Positions 15,522 to 24,114 of a stretch of 37,928 nt of DNA are shown here, piece by piece; position 1 is the first letter of the stretch; each line of letters opens with the position of its first letter. The notes under the pieces are model-generated. The model did not search any database and was not told the origin of the DNA. It worked only from the letters and a program-made list of their open reading frames with translations. The position numbers were made by a program, and so were the translations under genes. The stretch is from assembly GCA_024398955.1 (NCBI GenBank), contig JAKSIG010000026.1, forward strand, positions 1 through 37,928. Direction: 5' to 3'. Origin of the DNA: Fibrobacter sp. GTDB taxonomy: Bacteria; Fibrobacterota; Fibrobacteria; Fibrobacterales; Fibrobacteraceae.

Positions 15522-16921
15522 TATAGTTCTCCTCCTTCCAGTTTCTGGCGATGTGTTTCCATCCAGACCTGGTAAGAGTTGTCCATTTCGCTCTGGTAAT
15601 TGTTCCAGCAGCCGCCGATATGCTTCTTGCGCCAGGCCAGGTTATAGTCGGGGTTCAGAGGATCCTTGCGGAGCTTTTCCTTGTAGTAGAAAATCTTTTC
15701 GCCTTCGGGGGCCGGTTCCCAGCGCAAATCGATAGCGAACTGGAAGCGGTGGTCGCCGGTGTATCTACGGTCGCGATGTTCCGGATAGAAGAAGGTGTAT
15801 TCCTTTTCGTCCATGGCATAGAGTTCGCCGTCGCCATCAACGTCTACATAGGCGGTTTCCATGGTGGGCTGTACAGATGCGATAATATCGAGGGGGTGTC
15901 CGGTATAGTATATGAAGTAGGACATTCCTGTGGAATCTTCATCCTTGTAGTATTCAATGAGGGCTGTTTCGTTGAACTTGACTAATGTACCGTCATCACG
16001 CAAATCTTCGTCGACTTCTCCATCGCCGTCGTTGTCGAAACCATCGAGAACTTCTTCGTCGATGCAGCCGTCGGCATCGTCATCGAAACCGATGTTGGTG
16101 GAGAACACAGTTGCGCGGTCTACGCCGGCGTCCTTAAGGTTGTCGTTAGTATACTTGATGCCGTTGTATGTGGCTTCAAGTGCATTGGCCACTGCAGTGG
16201 GCGTAAAGTTTTCCATGACATCGGGGTATACAGAAGAAAGCACGTTGAATGCCTGGTCCGGATTTTCTCTAAGGCCTTCGATCATGCCTTCGGTAGCGTC
16301 CAGCACGTCGGTCATGTTTTCGCCCATCTCTAGGATGCCATTGAAGTTCACGCTGATGTTTCCGCCTTCGAATACCAGAAGATTCTTGATATCCAAGGAG
16401 GATCCGCGAAGCAGAAGACCGCTCTTGGCCATCTTCATAATGGTGTAGCTGCTCGAGAAGTTGGCGAACTTCACCTTGCCGTCTAACTTGCCTTGCTGCT
16501 CCATTTTGATGAAGGGGTCTATGTAGTACAAGACAGAGTCGATACCTCTGGAAAGCAACCAGGCCTGCTCGTCGCTCATGGTGGCGAACTTGGACATGGC
16601 GTTCATACTGCCATCGCTCTTTGCATAAGACAGCAATTCAAAGATGTTTAGACCGGGCTGCATGCTCAAGACGGTCTTGGCTCGCCCGTACCAGGCTTCG
16701 GAGTAGGCGGAATCGGCCTTGATAGCCTTTTCGAAGTATTCACGAGCAACGGTATACTCGCTCTTCTGGTAGTGGAGGTAGCCTTCGTAGGTTAGGGCTG
16801 CTGCATCGTCAGACGCAATGTTTACGTCTTCGGTGGGGTTGAAAAGGTTACAACCCGCAAAACCCAGTGCTGCGACAAGGGCGGCAGAAAATACAAAATT
16901 CTTTTTTTGCAAGTACTTCAT
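15521..16921 (-). CDS. TPR-containing lipoprotein with acidic calcium-type repeat
   Basis: The 466-residue protein starts with a lipoprotein signal (FVFSAALVAALGFAGC, lipid Cys at 24). Residues 42-80 form a TPR-like pair (YEGYLHYQKSEYTVAREYFEKAI, ADSAYSEAWYGRAKTVL; shown as two pieces). The acidic block at 279-306 has DDDADGCIDEE and FDNDGDGEVDED, spaced like calcium-binding thrombospondin-3/dockerin-type loops. The remainder is not recognised. Ribosomes probably pass directly to the downstream barrel gene through the TAATG overlap; a GGAGGAGA Shine-Dalgarno for the barrel lies in its last codons. It probably sits on the periplasmic face of a membrane as an accessory to the barrel. Confidence 0.75.
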   Translation of the reverse strand: MKYLQKKNFVFSAALVAALGFAGCNLFNPTEDVNIASDDAAALTYEGYLHYQKSEYTVAREYFEKAIKADSAYSEAWYGRAKTVLSMQPGLNIFELLSYAKSDGSMNAMSKFATMSDEQAWLLSRGIDSVLYYIDPFIKMEQQGKLDGKVKFANFSSSYTIMKMAKSGLLLRGSSLDIKNLLVFEGGNISVNFNGILEMGENMTDVLDATEGMIEGLRENPDQAFNVLSSVYPDVMENFTPTAVANALEATYNGIKYTNDNLKDAGVDRATVFSTNIGFDDDADGCIDEEVLDGFDNDGDGEVDEDLRDDGTLVKFNETALIEYYKDEDSTGMSYFIYYTGHPLDIIASVQPTMETAYVDVDGDGELYAMDEKEYTFFYPEHRDRRYTGDHRFQFAIDLRWEPAPEGEKIFYYKEKLRKDPLNPDYNLAWRKKHIGGCWNNYQSEMDNSYQVWMETHRQKLEGGEL

Positions 16922-16942
16922 TATGGTGTTCCCATTTTGCTA

Positions 16943-16950
16943 CAAAGATA
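16943..16950 (-). promoter_or_regulatory. TAnnTTTG -10 element for the TPR lipoprotein operon
   Basis: TATCTTTG on the minus strand (16950 to 16943), ending 21 bases before the ATG at 16921. The -35 region is weak. It shares the 153-base divergent gap with the promoter at 17063. Confidence 0.5.
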
Positions 16951-17062
16951 ACATTATTCTTACAAAAAAATGAGAGAATCATTTCAATCTGGCTTTTTTT
17001 AGGCTTTTTTTCGTTTTTTACGCCTGATTTTTCATCTTTCCTTTGATGTGTCGAAAATAAAA

Positions 17063-17070
17063 TATATTTG
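17063..17070 (+). promoter_or_regulatory. TAnnTTTG -10 element, probable leaderless start
   Basis: TATATTTG ends four bases before the ATG at 17075, with no Shine-Dalgarno. T-tracts at 16994-17000, 17005-17011, 17014-17019 and 17028-17032 lie just upstream; the first two are one helical turn apart and could bend the DNA or act as an UP-like element. Confidence 0.55.
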
Positions 17071-17074
17071 GCAT

Positions 17075-17893
17075 ATGGATTCTTACCGTGAATATTTGCC
17101 GACTAAGGCTTTCCGTGTGGCAGAAATGCGTCTGGCTGCCCTTCTTAGGGCCGAAATCGACCGCCTAGACCAGATCGCCGAAGGTCTTGGCCGCGATAGT
17201 GCTATTGGCCCCGACAACCTGGTTCAGGAGCTGCCCAATATCATGAAATTTACGGATGAGTACCACAATCTTTATATGAAGTATCTGGATGCCGTACTGC
17301 CACAGCAGCCTCGGCCTATCCAGTGCAGGCCGGCCTGCGGCAACTGCTGCCACCACTACCCAATGTCGGTGGAACCCTTCGAACTGATTTTCCTTTATGC
17401 GAACTTGCGCAAGAGAGACAACCTGCTGGATATTATGGAAGCCTGCCAGCTTAGATCTTCGATGTTCGAAAGGTTTTACGAACAACGTAAGGCGCAAGAC
17501 CGGGAATTGCTCCCCATGAACGCGGATCCCGCCAAAGTCTCGGAATCCGACGATTTGGACGACCGTGCCGAGGACCTGGCGCTTCATGATTATTTTAGTG
17601 CCTGGAAACCTTGCCCCTTCTCAGACGCTGCAGGCGACTGCATGGCCTACAAGATTCGTCCGGTTTCTTGCCGCATGTATTTTAGCGAGACCGATCCAAA
17701 GTACTGCACTCCGGAACATTTGCAAAAGCCCGAGAACGACAGCTATATTGTGTATTTGCCCGACAGCATCGAGGATGCGGTCTATCGCGTGTCGGAACAT
17801 TATGCCCTGCTAGACCTGCCCGAAAGTTACTTTGGAGGACTTTTGGCCTTGAACGGTTTTGAAGGCGTCCTGAGAGGTGCAGATGAACTTTAA
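17075..17893 (+). CDS. YkgJ-family cysteine-cluster protein
   Basis: The 272-residue protein has the CxxCxxCC cluster of the YkgJ/zinc- or iron-chelating family: C84, C88, C91 and C92 in CRPACGNCC, followed by CPFSDAAGDCMAYKIRPVSC (C180, C189, C199) and C211. About 80 residues come before the cluster. The cluster probably holds a metal ion; the reaction is unknown. I start at the ATG at 17075 and not the GTG at 17048, because the longer frame runs through the TATATTTG element. The last 11 bases overlap the next gene, a metalloprotease. Confidence 0.8.
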   Translation: MDSYREYLPTKAFRVAEMRLAALLRAEIDRLDQIAEGLGRDSAIGPDNLVQELPNIMKFTDEYHNLYMKYLDAVLPQQPRPIQCRPACGNCCHHYPMSVEPFELIFLYANLRKRDNLLDIMEACQLRSSMFERFYEQRKAQDRELLPMNADPAKVSESDDLDDRAEDLALHDYFSAWKPCPFSDAAGDCMAYKIRPVSCRMYFSETDPKYCTPEHLQKPENDSYIVYLPDSIEDAVYRVSEHYALLDLPESYFGGLLALNGFEGVLRGADEL

Positions 17894-18686
17894 TGAGTCC
17901 GAATCTATACAGATGGACTTGTTCGGTGCATCGCCTACGCCTGCGGTTGTAGAAAAGCCAAAGGTGCCCAATACGGTATCCTTAAATGGACTTGTGGCTT
18001 TTAAGTACAGCGCCTATATGAAAAAGAGCATTCGCTGTAGAGGTGGTGTACTTTTTGGGCACCCCGAGGTAATGCTTCCTGCCTACATGAAGTCCGACGA
18101 ATTTGTACAGGCCCGTGAACTTGCTGCGGAATGGGCAGAATATGCAACCAGGCGCAAGACTCAGAAAAACAGGCTAATTACCAAGGAACTTGTCTCCCGG
18201 TTTTGGACTTTGGTGGACCAGATTCTTGCTGACAAGGGTGAAGCACCTTTAGCTACAAGAAATAAGCTTCCTCCTATGAAGCCTAAGGGTAAGTACCACA
18301 ATCTTGAAGAAATTCTGGCGGCGGTAAACAACACCTACTTCGAAAACAAGTTGAGCTGTCGCATAACCTGGAGTAATAGGGTAGGTGGCCTTAGTTTTCA
18401 TTCGGTGCGTAAAGATCCTGTGACTGGCGAAGACTTCAACCTGATTAGTATCAGCAAAGGTTACGATGCCGCTAACTGCCCCGAGTATGCGGTTGCAGGC
18501 GTAGTCTATCACGAGTGCCTTCACATCGCTATTCCTCCTGTGGTAAGAAATGGTCGCCGCATTGTTCATGGTCGCAATTTCCGTAAGCAGGAACGGCTGT
18601 ACTTGTACTACGCCGAATGGAGCAAGTGGCATCGCGAAGTGCTTCCCAAGAACATCCGCGACATGCGTAGACATAAGGAACTTTAG
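17883..18686 (+). CDS. SprT-like zinc metalloprotease-fold protein
   Basis: The 267-residue protein has a SprT/WSS1-like zinc site: YHECLHIAIPP with the HExxH motif at 210-214 and a third ligand candidate H229 in HGRNFRKQE. The domain before it (LEEILAAVNNTYFENKL, ITWSNRVGGLSF) fits the family's start. The first 130 residues are unusual, with no recognised domain. I chose the ATG at 17883 because GAGAGG lies just upstream; a GTG at 17877 is the alternative. Family members cut protein-DNA crosslinks or other proteins; no substrate can be named. It is the second gene of an operon with the YkgJ-type protein. Confidence 0.82.
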   Translation: MNFNESESIQMDLFGASPTPAVVEKPKVPNTVSLNGLVAFKYSAYMKKSIRCRGGVLFGHPEVMLPAYMKSDEFVQARELAAEWAEYATRRKTQKNRLITKELVSRFWTLVDQILADKGEAPLATRNKLPPMKPKGKYHNLEEILAAVNNTYFENKLSCRITWSNRVGGLSFHSVRKDPVTGEDFNLISISKGYDAANCPEYAVAGVVYHECLHIAIPPVVRNGRRIVHGRNFRKQERLYLYYAEWSKWHREVLPKNIRDMRRHKEL

Positions 18687-18703
18687 CTGTTCTGTTGTTA
18701 ACG

Positions 18704-18733
18704 AAAAAAGTCAACCCGTTCGGGTTGACTTTT
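18704..18733. terminator. Bidirectional intrinsic terminator
   Basis: AAGTCAACCC and GGGTTGACTT form a 10-bp stem around GTTC, flanked by A and T runs (A at 18704-18709, T at 18730-18733). It sits between convergent genes and can end both the metalloprotease operon and the large lipoprotein gene on the minus strand. Confidence 0.9.
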
Positions 18734-18747
18734 AACGTTCTGAATTC

Positions 18748-21700
18748 TTATTCCATGGTGCATCCATCTTTTTTGCCGATGGCATGGATCCTGAACGATC
18801 CTTTAGTTGCGTTGGCAGCTTGCCACTGGAATTTTATTGCATGGAGAATCGTTGCGGCTGTAGTTCCTGTCATACGGCCAGATCCCCATCCTGCCTGCTT
18901 AAATTGACTCCAGGTAAATTCCTTCATAACGCCAGAGGTACTTTTGGGTAAAGATACAAACGGCAAGTCATATCCCAACTCGGTATTTAAATCTTCTCCT
19001 ACATCAAGGATTGCAGTCATTGCTACGTCAGATGAGTAAACGATACAGATTCCTTCCCAGTCGGTTACGTCTGCGGGTTGAATGTCTCCGTCGGAATCCT
19101 TACCTGCAATGTCAAATCCAATACCAAGATAAGGATTGAATGTCATAGCATTTTTGTTTAAGGTAAAGCCTCCGCAGAGAGCTCCATCGCAGGCTTCTAT
19201 TGCGGGTGCCAATTCGTTTAAGGCGTCCTTATTTGTGGGGGCCTTCCAAGTGAACAAGGAGGCTCCTCCTTCACTTGCATCGTCGAAGGTGTATAGGTAA
19301 CCGCTAGAATTTGTACCTGCGTCGATTCCGGTATTTACTCTGCCGGAGTCAGTTTTTTGGGTCCATAGATTTCCTGTGGCGTTGACAGCTACGTCTGATA
19401 CAGCCGATTCTTCGAAGACTGGTGGCGGGGCTGTGGCTCCATCGGTACACATGCCATAGCTTCCAACTTCAAGAATGTTGAAATTTCCTTTGGTTCCGTC
19501 TGCGGCTTGGAATCTAAGCTCTAGGGCGCGAAGAATTTTAGAAGCTTCAACTCCTGTAATTTTGCTTCCTCCCCAGCCAGCTTGTTTGAATTTACTCCAT
19601 GCAAAATCCATAGTTTGGGGAACCAAGGTTTTGCCGAGCGTAACGAATGGATAATCTTCGTCCATGTCCTTTTCTACGTCGTAAAGGAATCGCATATCCA
19701 TGTAAGCAGGAATGCTCGATGTGTATCGAATACATATACCCCTCCATTCTGAAACGTCTGCAGTCTGAGTTACTCCATCCGCATCAGGTCCTGCAATTTC
19801 AAAACCGATTCTTAAATTGGGATTGTATAATAATGTGCCCTTGTTTAATTCAAAATTCCCGCAAACCCCATTACAATTGTCAATAATGGGAGCCATGGAA
19901 TAGATGCCTTCATTAGGGGGCACTGGCCATATAAATGCAGATTGACCGCCGTCGTTATGGTCATCGGTGAAATACCATTCTTCTGTACCGGCGCCGGCAT
20001 TGTGTTTCATGCCAAGAGCGTAACCTAAAGAACCTTCCCAGAAGAAGCAATTGTTGTCACTCGATTCACAAAGAGGATCTGTTGTTTGTACATAACCGCA
20101 ATTTATGTTCTGGTAATGACCGTCGGCCATAGTCAGTTTTAGCATGACTCCTGTATTGGTTTCAGCAGAAGTAAGTGTCTTCTTCGTATAGGAGCCTGTT
20201 GATTCTATGGTGTCAGGCATATTCTTTGACATGTTAATCCATTTGAATTTCGCATTGTCGAAGTCTGTCGCTTTGTAGCCAAGCTCATTATCTGCATTCA
20301 TATGGAAAATCCATTTGGCGTTGCTTCCTGCGGTAACGGTGCTATTCTCTGCACTGCAGGTTCCCAAATCCCCAACATACAGTTTATCATATTCTCTTTC
20401 TTGACGAACCTTAAATTCGCTGATTTGGCGCAGATGGAATAGTCTAAGGTTGTTAAGATCTTCGAATTTAAATGAAATCTTGTTTGCCTTTGTGATTGTG
20501 GCCGTATTTCCGTCTGAGTTTTTGAATTTGTCAAACATGAAGCACTTGATTACGTATCCGCTAGGATCAGTGGGTAAAACGGTGTAGTAATCATTCGTTC
20601 CGTCGGAAACAACTAGTTTAGCCTTGGCATAGTCTACCTCGGCTGTAGCATTGGGCGTCCAGAGGTAATCAAGGCAAATTCCCTGCCAATGAGTGATGTC
20701 TCTAGAACTACCATCATCCGACAACTTGAACGATAGCTCGTAATCCTCCATCCCGCTTTCAAGGAAATCTGCATAAATGGAGCCTTCTTTAGCGAGCGAT
20801 TCTTCAAGGTTACCTAAACCTCCGTAATTTAATTCTGTTGCAGAATTGTCTTCCCATTGGGCATCGTAAATTTCGCCGTCAAGGCACATGTGCAAATCGG
20901 TGTCGGGGTAGCGTTTAGTACAATTGGCGTCACTGGCGGGATTGCAGTAGCCCTGCTGATACGGATCCCAGTTGAATACGGCATTGTCGCATAGGCGTTT
21001 CTTAGAGAATGTGATGCTTCCTGCTACAGGTTTCCTTGTTTTGCCAGTGCAGGATCCCTTTTCGCCAAATTCATAAATGTTGATGTATCTGTAGCCGGCT
21101 AAGTTGGGGTTTGTAACGACAAATTCAATGGCCGACAGGTTCTTGACCGCTTTTTCGGTTGATCCCGAAAAATCTGTCCAGGCAATGTCCCACAGCTTGT
21201 ATTCTGTAGACGGTGTTTTGGGCAAGGTGTAGGATGTTTTTGCACCTGTCGTAGAAATAAGCTGGAGCTTAATGTTCGCACTTGCGTTGGTGTAGGTTAC
21301 GCACAGTCCAGACTTGTCAGAAAGATTTTCGGGACCGATATCAAGACGCAGAATGGCGGTGTCTCTTTTGGGGGCGACTTCACTACAAAGACCGTAGCAT
21401 TCCTGATCGATGACTTTAGAAAGGGTGGCTGCAGCGTCTTCTGTGTCATAACCTTCAGGTACGGTCCAGATGGGGCTGTAGTTACCGTCGAGAACCCAGT
21501 TCAGCTTCTTGCCGTTCCATGTTGCGTCGGAACCGTCAAAGCCATTCCAGTAGAGCAATTCTGATACGCTGGAACTAGAAGAGATTTGGCTGCTAGAAGA
21601 AAGTGCCTTGCTAGAGCTGGATCGCGCTACGCTGCTAGAGGATTTTGCATTTGCGCTAGATTCGATTTCTTCGCTGCTGCTGGAGGATTCTTCCGGATCG

Positions 21701-22524
21701 TCGTTGTCATCGTTATCGTTTTCATCGTCTTCTTTGGAGGCGCTGCTGATAGCGGTAGATTCGTCGTGGTAAGTGCCTACGCCAACGATGTTAAAGCCGA
21801 AGCTGGCCTCGTTACTGCCAGAAATCTTGATGCCTATGGCATTTGCTGTAGGCAGGAATATGCCAAAGTTCTTGCCGGCGGCGTCAGCCAGTTCCTTGAT
21901 AGAAACTTTTGCTGCGTATACGGTAGAATCCTTGCCGAACTTTTCGGTAATGGCGGTGCAGTATTGCTTGTAGATTCGCTTGTTGTCTTCGCTGATCGAA
22001 AGCAGGCAGATTTCGGTACTGCCGTATTCGCTGGCCATTGCAACTGCTAAGCCCGATACCTTGGACTCATCGCTATAGTCGATGTTCTCGCCGGTGGGGA
22101 AGATGATTTGGATAAATGAAGATTTTGAGTCGTTCTTGATTAGCTTGCCGGCAATACCACCGGACCTGCGGATCAGGTTGCTCAGATCAGAGGGCAGGGT
22201 ATTGGTGGTGTAGTTCTTGCCGTTTTCGTCGCGTCCGCGGTATTCTACCTGGCTGCTTCCATCGCTTGTTGCAAACAGGGCGCGGTCTGCGATGGTTGCA
22301 GAATTAAATTCCTTGTTGTCATAACCCTGCCAAACTACATTGGCCGAATCGAAGCTAAAGAACGGCGTCTCGAAATCTTCTACGATTTCGGCTTCTGCAT
22401 AAATCTTGTTGTTGTCGTCGTTCTTGAATTCTTCGGCGTAATCGGTACAGGCTGTTGTTGCAAGCAGCATTCCAATAGAAAGGGCTGCTGCGGAACGAAT
22501 TGCAAATTTCGTATTCATATTCAT
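18748..22524 (-). CDS. Large modular surface lipoprotein with poly-Ser linker
   Basis: The 1258-residue protein has a lipoprotein signal (ALSIGMLLATTAC, lipid Cys 26), a first module to about 255, an acidic then serine-rich linker at 258-321 (several SSSS blocks, a Fibrobacter habit), then modules at about 324-500, 545-730, 827-1029 and 1052-1258. The last two are clear tandem duplicates, sharing for example GFEIAGPDADG/GFDIAGKDSDG, EWRGICIRYTS/DWEGICIVYSS and KFKQAGWG/QFKQAGWG. The modules look like beta-sandwich carbohydrate-binding domains, but I cannot name a CBM family. GGGGGC lies just upstream of the ATG at 22524. The gene is 13 bases after the four-cysteine protein gene, in one operon. 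Confidence 0.85.
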   Translation of the reverse strand: MNMNTKFAIRSAAALSIGMLLATTACTDYAEEFKNDDNNKIYAEAEIVEDFETPFFSFDSANVVWQGYDNKEFNSATIADRALFATSDGSSQVEYRGRDENGKNYTTNTLPSDLSNLIRRSGGIAGKLIKNDSKSSFIQIIFPTGENIDYSDESKVSGLAVAMASEYGSTEICLLSISEDNKRIYKQYCTAITEKFGKDSTVYAAKVSIKELADAAGKNFGIFLPTANAIGIKISGSNEASFGFNIVGVGTYHDESTAISSASKEDDENDNDDNDDPEESSSSSEEIESSANAKSSSSVARSSSSKALSSSSQISSSSSVSELLYWNGFDGSDATWNGKKLNWVLDGNYSPIWTVPEGYDTEDAAATLSKVIDQECYGLCSEVAPKRDTAILRLDIGPENLSDKSGLCVTYTNASANIKLQLISTTGAKTSYTLPKTPSTEYKLWDIAWTDFSGSTEKAVKNLSAIEFVVTNPNLAGYRYINIYEFGEKGSCTGKTRKPVAGSITFSKKRLCDNAVFNWDPYQQGYCNPASDANCTKRYPDTDLHMCLDGEIYDAQWEDNSATELNYGGLGNLEESLAKEGSIYADFLESGMEDYELSFKLSDDGSSRDITHWQGICLDYLWTPNATAEVDYAKAKLVVSDGTNDYYTVLPTDPSGYVIKCFMFDKFKNSDGNTATITKANKISFKFEDLNNLRLFHLRQISEFKVRQEREYDKLYVGDLGTCSAENSTVTAGSNAKWIFHMNADNELGYKATDFDNAKFKWINMSKNMPDTIESTGSYTKKTLTSAETNTGVMLKLTMADGHYQNINCGYVQTTDPLCESSDNNCFFWEGSLGYALGMKHNAGAGTEEWYFTDDHNDGGQSAFIWPVPPNEGIYSMAPIIDNCNGVCGNFELNKGTLLYNPNLRIGFEIAGPDADGVTQTADVSEWRGICIRYTSSIPAYMDMRFLYDVEKDMDEDYPFVTLGKTLVPQTMDFAWSKFKQAGWGGSKITGVEASKILRALELRFQAADGTKGNFNILEVGSYGMCTDGATAPPPVFEESAVSDVAVNATGNLWTQKTDSGRVNTGIDAGTNSSGYLYTFDDASEGGASLFTWKAPTNKDALNELAPAIEACDGALCGGFTLNKNAMTFNPYLGIGFDIAGKDSDGDIQPADVTDWEGICIVYSSDVAMTAILDVGEDLNTELGYDLPFVSLPKSTSGVMKEFTWSQFKQAGWGSGRMTGTTAATILHAIKFQWQAANATKGSFRIHAIGKKDGCTME

Positions 22525-22537
22525 TTTAAAGCCCCCA

Positions 22538-23974
22538 TTAGAACAGGAATGTCACGCCGACGGCTACAAGACCTGCTGCAGCGATTCCGATACCTACGGT
22601 TCGCATGGTTTGTGCAGACTCGATTTTATCGAGCTGGTCTTCGTATTCGTCGTGGTTAGAAATGGATTTTTCGCGTTCGGTCTTTGCCTTGCTGTTAAAA
22701 ACTGCGGCCATCACGCCGCCGCCAACGGCAACTGCTCCTGCAATGGCAATGGGAATCCAGTGAATCTTGATGCCTGATTCCTTCTTGTCGTCGTTCTTGG
22801 CGGCATCCTTGGCTGCGTCCTTTGCGGCCTCGGTCTTGTCTTTTTCTTCTACGACCTGCTGGGCGATTTCCTTTTCGGTAGACTTTTCTTCGGTCTTAAA
22901 GCTCCCGCGTGCGGAGTCAAGTTCTGTTTTTGTAATGACTGTGGGAACTGTCGAATCGCCTACGGTCGCCGTAGATGTAATTTCACCTTTTGCAATAACG
23001 GCAGAAGCGTTCTTGTTGCTTTCGCCCCAGGACCAGCGCCCTACCAGGTCTGCTTCATGATGGGCTGCGGTAAACTGTACTCGACCTCTAAAGTTTTGCA
23101 TCTGGCCGTCGGTTCCCATAGGCAGTTCAACCTTGCGGCGAGGAATGTTCACAAAGAGGTGGCTGTACTTACGGCCCATGGGCAATGCTTCTACATCAAA
23201 CAGTTTTGCGCCGCTCAGGTAGTAGGCTCCAGGAACAGGCTTTTTCAAATCCAGATAAAAGTCCAGCAAGTCCGGTTCCAGAACAATACGAACGTTTGCA
23301 GAACTAGTTTTTAGGGAATCGTTGATTTTGTGTACAGACTCAATGAACAGCGGTGCGAATTCGCCACCCCCTTTACGCATAATGATGTCGCCGCACTTGT
23401 CTAGCCAGTTTTCCATTATCCTTTGCTGGGACTTCATACGTTCTTCGTCAAAGAACAGGTCGAAGTTATAGGTTGCGTCAAAGGCACCTTCGAGGCTCAG
23501 GGGCTCCAGGTCCACATTTCCGTTCAGCTTGAGGAGCTGCTCCTTCGAAACTAGAATTCCGCCAAGAGCAGAAGCGCATGTCTGAATCTGTTCTGTACGT
23601 TCGGCAAGGGTGTTGCCCATTTTAACGGCGCCCAGGCGAAGTTCGCCTGTTACTTCCATGTACTTGGTTTCAAAAGCGGGGAGGTCAACGGCATAAAAGT
23701 GACTACATTCGTCATCCAGAACGTCATTGATAGAAATTGTGGCGCATCTGTCGTTCATTTGGGCCACCCTGTTCGCTTCTTCCCATAGGGCGTTTAGCTC
23801 GGCATTGTCTTGGCCAAGTCCTTGCTTTAAGTTATCCAGTTCTTTTTGGATGTTTTGGAATTCAGAAGCGTCCTTAACAAAGATGGAGGCCGTAGGGTCT
23901 GCAAAAACAAACTGTGTTGCCATTGCGACCGTCAAGAATAAGGTCGAAATTAGTCTTTGATGATTCATAACCAT
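22538..23974 (-). CDS. Four-cysteine periplasmic protein, locus A paralog
   Basis: Starting at the ATG at 23974 the protein has 478 residues and a signal peptide (LISTLFLTVAMATQFVFA). Its core is paralogous to the gene at 27403: ASIFVKD, AQMNDRC, SINDVLDDEC, DLPAFETKYMEVTGELRLG and others are shared. Four cysteines (C77, C90, C133, C194) keep almost the same spacing as in the paralog, which suggests two disulfides. Unlike the paralog it lacks the Ala/Pro-rich stretch and ends in two hydrophobic segments separated by a charged coiled-coil-like link (IPIAIAGAVAVGGGVMAAVF and VGIGIAAAGLVAVGVTFLF). The frame is open to 24010, but that extension precedes the signal peptide; an ATG at 23968 is also possible. 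Function unknown. It is the first gene of an operon with the large lipoprotein. Confidence 0.8.
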   Translation of the reverse strand: MVMNHQRLISTLFLTVAMATQFVFADPTASIFVKDASEFQNIQKELDNLKQGLGQDNAELNALWEEANRVAQMNDRCATISINDVLDDECSHFYAVDLPAFETKYMEVTGELRLGAVKMGNTLAERTEQIQTCASALGGILVSKEQLLKLNGNVDLEPLSLEGAFDATYNFDLFFDEERMKSQQRIMENWLDKCGDIIMRKGGGEFAPLFIESVHKINDSLKTSSANVRIVLEPDLLDFYLDLKKPVPGAYYLSGAKLFDVEALPMGRKYSHLFVNIPRRKVELPMGTDGQMQNFRGRVQFTAAHHEADLVGRWSWGESNKNASAVIAKGEITSTATVGDSTVPTVITKTELDSARGSFKTEEKSTEKEIAQQVVEEKDKTEAAKDAAKDAAKNDDKKESGIKIHWIPIAIAGAVAVGGGVMAAVFNSKAKTEREKSISNHDEYEDQLDKIESAQTMRTVGIGIAAAGLVAVGVTFLF

Positions 23975-24111
23975 TTCTGCATTAGAGTGTTTTGAACAAA
24001 AAAATAACAAGATTTAAATTCAACAAAAGTTGAACGCAGTTTTTTTTAGATATATTTTGGGGTGAAATTATAAAATAAAAGTAAGAATTATATAAACCAT
24101 GGAGAATTCTT
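23975..24111. promoter_or_regulatory. Divergent AT-rich control region
   Basis: This 137-base gap lies between the divergent locus A genes. It contains an inverted repeat, TTCAAC-AAAA-GTTGAA, at 24019-24034, a T8 run at 24040-24047, and TATATTTTG at 24051-24059, one base off the TAnnTTTG form. The palindrome could be an operator for both genes. No single promoter is convincing. Confidence 0.4.
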
Positions 24112-24114
24112 TTG
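24101..24114 (+). promoter_or_regulatory. Ribosome binding site and TTG start
   Basis: GGAG at 24101-24104 lies seven bases before TTG at 24112-24114. An out-of-frame ATG at 24099 overlaps the site and opens a 30-codon frame with no protein-like features. Confidence 0.7.

Noticed and set aside
17048..17074. GTG start for the cysteine-cluster protein
   Set aside because: The extension runs through the TATATTTG promoter element and lacks a ribosome binding site.
21580..21752. Possible repeat array or CRISPR-like structure in the serine-codon region
   Set aside because: The repeated bases encode the poly-Ser and acidic linker of the large lipoprotein; there are no regular spacers.
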